Translations under genes and position numbers: made by a program
DNA from: Cellulomonas sp. Leaf334
GTDB lineage: Bacteria > Actinomycetota > Actinomycetes > Actinomycetales > Cellulomonadaceae
DNA length: 64,000 nucleotides
Direction of reading: 5' to 3'
NCBI RefSeq assembly: GCF_001424195.1
Contig: NZ_LMOO01000001.1
Coordinates: 664,569 to 728,568 of the forward strand
Notes under the pieces: model-generated
Told to the model about the DNA's origin: nothing
Seen by the model: only the letters and a program-made list of their open reading frames with translations
Databases searched by the model: none
In this document: positions 59,031 through 64,000 of the stretch, piece by piece
Layout: every line of letters begins with the position of its first letter
Position numbering within the stretch: the first letter of the stretch is position 1

Positions 59031-60719
59031 ATGCCTTCCCCCCGCATCGCCCTCGCGCAGATCGACACGCGTGTGGGTGACGTCGACGCGAACGCCCGCG
59101 CCGTCCTCGACTGGGCCCGGACGGCCGCCCAGGCGGGCGCCGACCTGGTGGTCTTCCCTGAGATGACCCTGACCGGGTACCCCATCGAGGACCTCGCGCT
59201 GCGCGCGTCGTTCCGCCGAGGTGCCGAGGCCGCGCTGCAGCGCACGGCGGTCGCGCTGGCCGACGAAGGGCTCGGGGACCTCGCCGTCCTCGTCGGCACG
59301 GTCGGTGAGAAGTCGGTGACCCCGGTGCACGAGCCCGGTGCGCCCGAGGGCCCGAAGCGCCCGACCAACCAGGCGGTCCTGCTCCAGCACGGGCAGGTGC
59401 AGGTTCGCTACGACAAGCACCACCTGCCCAACTACGGCGTCTTCGACGAGTACCGGATCTTCGCGGCCGGCGACGACGTCTGCGTGATCGACGTCCTGGG
59501 ACGGCGGGTCGGTGTCGTGGTCTGCGAGGACATCTGGCAGGACGGCGGACCCGTCTCGCAGATGGACGAGAACGAGGTCTCGCTGCTGGTGGTGCTCAAC
59601 GCGTCTCCCTACGAGGAGGGCAAGGGGCACCGGCGCGTCGAGCTGGCCGCCCGCCGCGCGCACGAGGTCGAGGCACCCGTCGCGTACGTGAACCTCGTGG
59701 GAGCGCAGGACGACCTCGTGTTCGACGGCGGGTCGTTCGTCATCGCCACCGACGGCACCGTGCTGACGAGCGCGCCGCAGTTCGTGGAGCACCTGCTGGT
59801 GTGGGACCTGCTGGGCGACGACGACGCCCCTGCCACCGGCCCGATCGCCCCGCCGCTGGAGCCCGACGAGGAGGTCTACCGCGCCCTGGTCATGGGGCTG
59901 CACGGGTACGTGACCAAGAACGGGTTCCGCTCGGTCGTCCTCGGCATGTCCGGTGGCATCGACTCCGCGCTGGTGGCGACGATCGCCGCGGACGCCCTCG
60001 GCGGTGAGAACGTCGTCGGCGTGTCGATGCCGTCGGTGCACTCCTCCGACCACAGCAAGGACGACGCCCAGGACCTGGCCAAGCGCCTCGGGGCCGACTA
60101 CCGCGTCCAGCCGATCAAGGCGATGGTCGACGCGTTCGAGGCGGAGATCCCGCTCGAGGGTGTGGCCGCGGAGAACCTGCAGGCCCGGGTCCGCGGCGTC
60201 ATCCTCATGGCGATCTCGAACCGCGAGGGCCACCTGGTGATCGCACCGGGCAACAAGTCCGAGCTCGCGGTCGGGTACACGACGATCTACGACGCGGGCA
60301 GCATCGGCGGCTTCGCCCCCATCAAGGACGTCGACAAGTCGCGCGTCTGGAAACTCGCCCGCTGGCGGAACAACGCCGCGATCGACGGCGTGTTCGGTGT
60401 CGACGAGATCCCCCCGATCCCCGAGTCGTCCATCACCAAGCCGCCGTCCGCCGAGCTGCGCCCCGGCCAGGTCGACCAGGACTCGCTCCCGCCGTACGAC
60501 CTGCTCGACGAGGTCCTCGACGCCTACGTGGAGCACGCGGAGGGCCGCGCGGAGCTGCTCGCCCGCGGGTTCGACCCCGCCGTCGTCGACAAGGTCGTGA
60601 CGCTCGTCGACCGCGCCGAGTGGAAGCGACGCCAGTACCCGCCGGGCACCAAGGTGACCGCACTGGCGTTCGGCCGCGACCGTCGGCTGCCCATCACCAC
60701 CCGCTGGCGCGAGCCGTGA
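59031..60719 (+). CDS. nadE: Glutamine-dependent NAD+ synthetase
   Basis: Final step of NAD synthesis, amidating nicotinate adenine dinucleotide; 562 aa. The N-terminal nitrilase-type glutaminase domain (about residues 1-270) has the Glu-Lys-Cys triad: EMTLTGYP (Glu44), YDKHHLPNYG (Lys129), VVCEDIW (Cys165). The C-terminal synthetase domain (about 290-562) has the P-loop SGGIDSA (from Ser307), MPSVHSSDHSKDDA, GNKSELAVGY and FAPIKDVDKSRVW. Ammonia is channelled between the domains. The start ATG 59031 fits TAGGCT + 7. It links to NadA at 14.3 kb in the same pathway. panB follows 23 nt after. Confidence 0.96.
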   Translation: MPSPRIALAQIDTRVGDVDANARAVLDWARTAAQAGADLVVFPEMTLTGYPIEDLALRASFRRGAEAALQRTAVALADEGLGDLAVLVGTVGEKSVTPVHEPGAPEGPKRPTNQAVLLQHGQVQVRYDKHHLPNYGVFDEYRIFAAGDDVCVIDVLGRRVGVVVCEDIWQDGGPVSQMDENEVSLLVVLNASPYEEGKGHRRVELAARRAHEVEAPVAYVNLVGAQDDLVFDGGSFVIATDGTVLTSAPQFVEHLLVWDLLGDDDAPATGPIAPPLEPDEEVYRALVMGLHGYVTKNGFRSVVLGMSGGIDSALVATIAADALGGENVVGVSMPSVHSSDHSKDDAQDLAKRLGADYRVQPIKAMVDAFEAEIPLEGVAAENLQARVRGVILMAISNREGHLVIAPGNKSELAVGYTTIYDAGSIGGFAPIKDVDKSRVWKLARWRNNAAIDGVFGVDEIPPIPESSITKPPSAELRPGQVDQDSLPPYDLLDEVLDAYVEHAEGRAELLARGFDPAVVDKVVTLVDRAEWKRRQYPPGTKVTALAFGRDRRLPITTRWREP

Positions 60720-60742
60720 CCACCCCGACAGGAGCCCCACGA

Positions 60743-61555
60743 ATGGCCCCCACCCCGAAGCGCGTCCGCGTCCACCACCTGCGCGAGGCGAAGGAGCGCG
60801 GCGAACGCCTGACCATGCTCACGGCCTACGACGCCGTGACCGCGCGGATCTTCGACGACGCCGGGATCGACATGCTGCTCGTCGGCGACTCGATCGGGAA
60901 CACCATGCACGGTCACACCACGACCCTGCCGGTGACGGTCGACGACCTGATCCCCCCGGCGCGGGCCGTCGCCGGTGCCGCCAGGCGCGCCTTCGTCGTC
61001 GCCGACCTGCCGTTCGGCTCGTACGAGGCCGGTCCCGAGCAGGCTCTCGCGACCTCGGTGCGCATGATGAAGGAGACCGGCGTCGCCGCGGTGAAGTTCG
61101 AGGGCGGCAAGCGCGTCGCCGCGCAGATCAGGGCGATCACCGATGCGGGGATCCCCGTCGTCGGGCACCTCGGGTACACGCCGCAGTCGGAGAACCTGCT
61201 CGGCGGCCCGCGCGTGCAGGGCCGGGGCGACATCGAGGCCGAGCTGCTCTGCGAGGACGCCGTGGCCATCCAGGAAGCCGGTGCGGTCGCCGTGGTCCTC
61301 GAGATGGTGCCGGCCCCGGTGGCCGCGCGGGTCACGGAGATCCTGCACATCCCCACGATCGGCATCGGCGCCGGGACGCAGTGCGACGGCCAGGTGCTGG
61401 TCTGGGTCGACATGGCCGGGATGACGGACTGGTCGCCGCGGTTCGCCAAGCGGTTCGGCGAGGTGGGTGCGGCCCTCAAGGCAGCAGCGTCCGCCTACGC
61501 CGACGAGGTGCGCGGCGGCACGTTCCCGGACGCGGACCACCAGTTCGACAAGTGA
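60743..61555 (+). CDS. panB: 3-methyl-2-oxobutanoate hydroxymethyltransferase
   Basis: First enzyme of pantothenate synthesis, adding a hydroxymethyl group from methylene-THF to ketoisovalerate; 270 aa. Motifs are MLTAYDAVTARIFDDAGIDMLLVGDS, DLPFGSYE, AAVKFEGG (catalytic region), HLGYTPQS and GIGAGTQCDGQVLV. The start ATG 60743 has AGGAG 8 nt upstream; an in-frame GTG 60716 overlapping the nadE stop (GTGA) would add nine residues and is possible. panC and panD are not in the window. It matches the glnE-glnA2...panB order of the mycobacterial backbone. Confidence 0.95.
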   Translation: MAPTPKRVRVHHLREAKERGERLTMLTAYDAVTARIFDDAGIDMLLVGDSIGNTMHGHTTTLPVTVDDLIPPARAVAGAARRAFVVADLPFGSYEAGPEQALATSVRMMKETGVAAVKFEGGKRVAAQIRAITDAGIPVVGHLGYTPQSENLLGGPRVQGRGDIEAELLCEDAVAIQEAGAVAVVLEMVPAPVAARVTEILHIPTIGIGAGTQCDGQVLVWVDMAGMTDWSPRFAKRFGEVGAALKAAASAYADEVRGGTFPDADHQFDK

Positions 61556-62523
61556 GGACGCGGACCCGCGTCCTCGTCTGGGTCCTGGCGGCCGTCGTCG
61601 GTGCGGCTCTCCTCGCTCTGGCCGTTCCCGTCGCGTCGGGCGTCTTCCCCGTCGCGCAGGTGGTCTCGTTCCGTGCCGTGCTCGGGGTGGGCGCCGCGGC
61701 CGCGGTCACCGTGCTGGTGGCGATCCCGTGGTCACGTCGTCGGCTGCTCCCGGTTGCCCTGGCGTTCGCGCTCGGTGCTGCCGCACAGGCCGCCGTGCTC
61801 GTCGCCCGGTCGTACCCGCAGGAGACAGCGACGACCGGGTCGCGCGACGAGGTCGTGGTCCTGTCCTTCAACACCCTCGACACGGTCGGCGCCGAGGTCG
61901 TGGCCGACCTCGTCCTCGCACAGCGCGCCGACGTCGTCGCGCTGCCCGAGACGTCCGGGACCGTCGCCAGGTCGACCGCCGAACGGCTCGCTGCCGCGGG
62001 CCGGCCGATGCAGGTGCTGACCACCGACGGGCACAGCTCGTTCATCGCCGGCACGGCGCTGCTGGTCTCTCTCGACGTCGGCACCTACCCGGTCGCCGAG
62101 CCGTTGCCGACGCGCCTCGGGTCCCTGCGCGCGGAACCTGAGGAGCCGACGGGCTCACCGGTGCTCGTGGCCGCGCACCCGATGGCCCCCATCAGCCGAG
62201 GCGTGATGTCGTCCTGGCGCTCGGAGACCGGACTGATCGCCGACGCCTGCGCGTCGACACCCGGGGCGATCGTCGCGGGTGACCTGAACGCGACGCTCGA
62301 CCACCCGGGCCTCCGGGACCTCGGGCCGTGCGTCGATGCCGCGCGCGCCGCCGGCACCGCCTCGTCGGGCACGTGGCCGGCCACCGTCCCCACGCTGTTC
62401 GCGGCGCCCATCGACCACGTCCTGGTGGACGCGCGCGTCTGGCAGGTGACCGGCTTCCAGGTCCTCCCGCCGACCGGCAGCAGCGACCACCGGCCGATCG
62501 TCGCGACGCTCGTGCGCCGCTGA
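61552..62523 (+). CDS. Membrane-anchored endonuclease/exonuclease/phosphatase-family protein
   Basis: A 323-aa protein with three N-terminal hydrophobic helices (residues about 6-25, 35-60, 65-85) followed by an extracytoplasmic EEP domain (about 95-323). EEP motifs are LSFNTLD, VVALPETSGTV, AAHPMAPI, AGDLNATLDHPG and the terminal SSDHRPIVATL with catalytic Asp-His. In this membrane-linked form such proteins are often phosphodiesterases or sphingomyelinase-like; the substrate is unknown. The GTG start at 61552 overlaps the panB stop (GTGA), so it is translated with panB; it has no evident role in pantothenate synthesis. Confidence 0.88.
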   Translation: MRTRTRVLVWVLAAVVGAALLALAVPVASGVFPVAQVVSFRAVLGVGAAAAVTVLVAIPWSRRRLLPVALAFALGAAAQAAVLVARSYPQETATTGSRDEVVVLSFNTLDTVGAEVVADLVLAQRADVVALPETSGTVARSTAERLAAAGRPMQVLTTDGHSSFIAGTALLVSLDVGTYPVAEPLPTRLGSLRAEPEEPTGSPVLVAAHPMAPISRGVMSSWRSETGLIADACASTPGAIVAGDLNATLDHPGLRDLGPCVDAARAAGTASSGTWPATVPTLFAAPIDHVLVDARVWQVTGFQVLPPTGSSDHRPIVATLVRR

Positions 62524-62528
62524 CCTCG

Positions 62529-64000
62529 CTACGTGCCGACGAACCCCGGCCCGACCTCGCGATTGCACTTCGGGTCCTCGCTCGCAGCCTCGTCCCCCAC
62601 GCTTGCGCCGCCCTTCGACCGGTTGTGCTTCTCGCACATCACCTCGAGGTTCGCGATGTCGCTGTACCAGTCCTTACGGTCGCTCGGTCCGGTGGACCGG
62701 CCCGAGGAGTTCCAGTGCGCGGACACGCTCATCCTGTGGTCCTTCTCGATCGGCTCGTAGTTCCGGTTCGCGAGGTGGTGTGACGCGTAGTCGGGGCCGG
62801 GGCAGGTGTACCAGTCGCCGATCTCGCCGCCGGCTGTGCGCCGGGCGATGTCCGCGGCGAACCGGGTCCGCGCGTCGGCCATGGCCGCCGAGATCTTCGG
62901 GGCGAACTTGGCCGGGACGTCCGAGTCGAACTTCTTCGGGTAGTAGGTCTCGCGGATCGAGACTCCCGCCACGACCCTGCCGTCGACGATGTTGAGGTCG
63001 CCGAGAGCGACCCCCGCCGCCGCCGCCAGCTCCTCGAGCGCGGTCTTCGCGTCGGCCGCCAGGTTCCCCAGCTGGACGGTGAACCTCTGGCGCTCCTCCT
63101 TCACCTTCCACTGGACGTCCGTCGTCCACAGGTTGTCGAGGGCGGCGATCCGGTCGCGCATCCCGAGCAGCTTCTTGCGCTTGGCCGGGATCCCGGGATC
63201 CTTGTTCGACTCCGTGAGCGTCAGGAGCTCATCGATCTGGGCGAAGAACTCCCGACGGTTCGCCGACGCCATCTCCAGGAGCACGTGGCCGTCCTTCACG
63301 ACGGCGAAGATCTCGTGGCCCGCGCCCTCGTACTGGACGCCGACCTCGGCCTCGAGCTTGTCGTCGGCCGGTGTCTCCTCACCGCCGAGCCCGAGTGCGG
63401 AGAGCGCCGACTGCGCCAGTGCGACGGCCTTGTCGATCAGCCAGTCGATCGCCTCGATGATCTTGGCGCGCAGGTCGATGATGATCTGCTTGACCTGCTC
63501 CGGGACGTCGCCGAGACCGGCCTGGTTGGCGAGGAAGCCGATGGCGACGGGGACGGCGTTGGCCAGGCCGGTCTCGAGCATCGCGGCGCCCGGTCCGACG
63601 TTGCCCTTCGCGATCTGCGCGACCGTCGAGACGTAGGAGTCGATGAGCTCGAGCAGCTCGCGCATGTAGTCGAGGACCGACTGGACGGCCTTGAAGAACG
63701 CGATGCACGAGTTGACGACCGCCATGATGCCGGTGGGGTCGAGCATCGAGAGGACCTTCGCGATCGCCTTGTTGACGATCTCCTTCATGATCCACGACTT
63801 CGCGGCGTCGAAGATCAGGTCCCAGAGGTTGGTCAGCTGCTCGCTGATCTTGTCCCAGATCGCCTCGATGCCACGTTCCTGGACGTCCTTGATGAAGTCG
63901 AAGGCCTGACCGGCGAGCTCGAGCGCCTGCCGGATCTTGTCGACCTTCTCCTGGCCGATCTTCGCCGCGAGCCGTTGCCAGAGGAGCTCGACCGTCACGC
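62529..64000 (-). CDS. C-terminal part of an eCIS-type (DUF4157-class) effector with HNH nuclease
   Basis: At least 489 residues, running off the right edge; the apparent start at 63998 (a GTG within a continuing sequence) is probably internal. Visible residues about 30-215 are hydrophobic helices: LWDLIFDAAKSWIMKEIV, LSMLDPTGIMAVVNSCIAFF, AVPVAIGFLANQAGLGDVPE, AIDWLIDKAVALAQ. These closely resemble the helical core of large DUF4157-type proteins associated with extracellular contractile injection systems, as I remember them. Residues about 395-470 look like an HNH/His-Me-finger nuclease: IEKDHRMSVSAHWN (Asp-His 420-421) and NLEVMCEKHNRSKGG (Cys455, His458-Asn459). The protein likely is a toxin or cargo; it lacks an adjacent immunity gene. 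It converges with the EEP gene, 5 nt away. Confidence 0.75.
   Translation of the reverse strand, partial: VTVELLWQRLAAKIGQEKVDKIRQALELAGQAFDFIKDVQERGIEAIWDKISEQLTNLWDLIFDAAKSWIMKEIVNKAIAKVLSMLDPTGIMAVVNSCIAFFKAVQSVLDYMRELLELIDSYVSTVAQIAKGNVGPGAAMLETGLANAVPVAIGFLANQAGLGDVPEQVKQIIIDLRAKIIEAIDWLIDKAVALAQSALSALGLGGEETPADDKLEAEVGVQYEGAGHEIFAVVKDGHVLLEMASANRREFFAQIDELLTLTESNKDPGIPAKRKKLLGMRDRIAALDNLWTTDVQWKVKEERQRFTVQLGNLAADAKTALEELAAAAGVALGDLNIVDGRVVAGVSIRETYYPKKFDSDVPAKFAPKISAAMADARTRFAADIARRTAGGEIGDWYTCPGPDYASHHLANRNYEPIEKDHRMSVSAHWNSSGRSTGPSDRKDWYSDIANLEVMCEKHNRSKGGASVGDEAASEDPKCNREVGPGFVGT

Noticed and set aside
57612..60740. Very long minus-strand frame (1042 codons) covering nadE
   Set aside because: Only the 57612-58949 part encodes glnA2. 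The rest is antisense to nadE with low-complexity Arg/Asp/Val composition, a GC-rich shadow frame.
1..64000. tRNA, rRNA, CRISPR arrays, insertion sequences, integrase or attachment sites
   Set aside because: I found no cloverleaf-like tRNA, no rRNA motif, no regularly spaced repeats and no transposase or integrase frame. Accessory blocks therefore lack visible mobility genes.

Overview
The window is very GC-rich, uses many GTG starts and reads as chromosomal DNA of an actinobacterium. The gene order trpD | ctaE-qcrC-qcrA-qcrB | ctaF-ctaD-ctaC | HesB/ErpA | glycerate kinase | pyrD | pepA | lpd-sucB | TIGR01777 | lipB-lipA | DUF4191 | RDD | glnA | glnE-glnA2 | nadE | panB is the conserved actinobacterial backbone that, from memory, runs through Rv2192c-Rv2225 of Mycobacterium tuberculosis. 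A secreted pectate lyase and a type III glutamine synthetase suggest a plant-polymer-degrading member of the Micrococcales (Cellulomonas-like). The genus is inference; no rRNA is present.

Layout. 0-2 kb: trpD and a receiver-like protein. 2-11 kb: the whole bcc-aa3 respiratory supercomplex (ctaE-qcrCAB on +, ctaCDF on -), with sodA and two tandem META lipoproteins between the arms. 11-13 kb: a NifS-like protein lacking the PLP lysine, coupled to a TusA-like protein, then an ErpA-type Fe-S carrier. 13-20 kb: glycerate kinase, nadA, a DJ-1/ABM pair, thioesterase, VOC protein, M20 peptidase, DUF3043 and an aldo/keto reductase. 20-23 kb: a YczE membrane protein divergent from its MocR-type regulator. 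23-31 kb: pyrD, small membrane proteins, pepA, lpd-sucB and a TIGR01777 epimerase. 31-37 kb: accessory block with a pseudokinase, a Gfo/Idh oxidoreductase and an MmpL-type transporter divergent from MarR across an 18-bp palindrome. 37-44 kb: lipB-lipA, DUF4191, a deleted methyltransferase remnant, RDD protein, type III glutamine synthetase and GlnR-box-controlled glnA. 44-50 kb: accessory region (unknown beta-sandwich protein, M15 endolysin-like peptidase with a coupled 27-aa leader, small membrane protein, Nudix hydrolase, pectate lyase). 50-62.5 kb: membrane proteins, glnE-glnA2, nadE, panB and an EEP-domain membrane protein. 62.5-64 kb: the C-terminal part of a large protein whose helical core resembles DUF4157-class effectors of extracellular contractile injection systems, tipped with an HNH nuclease; it runs off the window.

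How the genes work together. Respiration (bcc-aa3, SodA), nitrogen assimilation (three glutamine synthetases plus the GlnE adenylyltransferase), lipoylation and 2-oxoacid dehydrogenase assembly (LipB, LipA, SucB, Lpd) and NAD/CoA precursors (NadA, NadE, PanB) make up the core. A pervasive feature is leaderless transcription: about twenty genes have a TANNNT-like -10 hexamer ending 6-8 nt before the start codon. This settles several start sites.

The strongest leads for something undescribed are the PLP-lysine-less NifS/TusA pair, the eCIS-type HNH effector at the right edge, the 44-47 kb cassette, and the compact MocR/YczE promoter region with a possible new 51-aa membrane protein. No tRNA, rRNA, CRISPR array or insertion sequence was seen.
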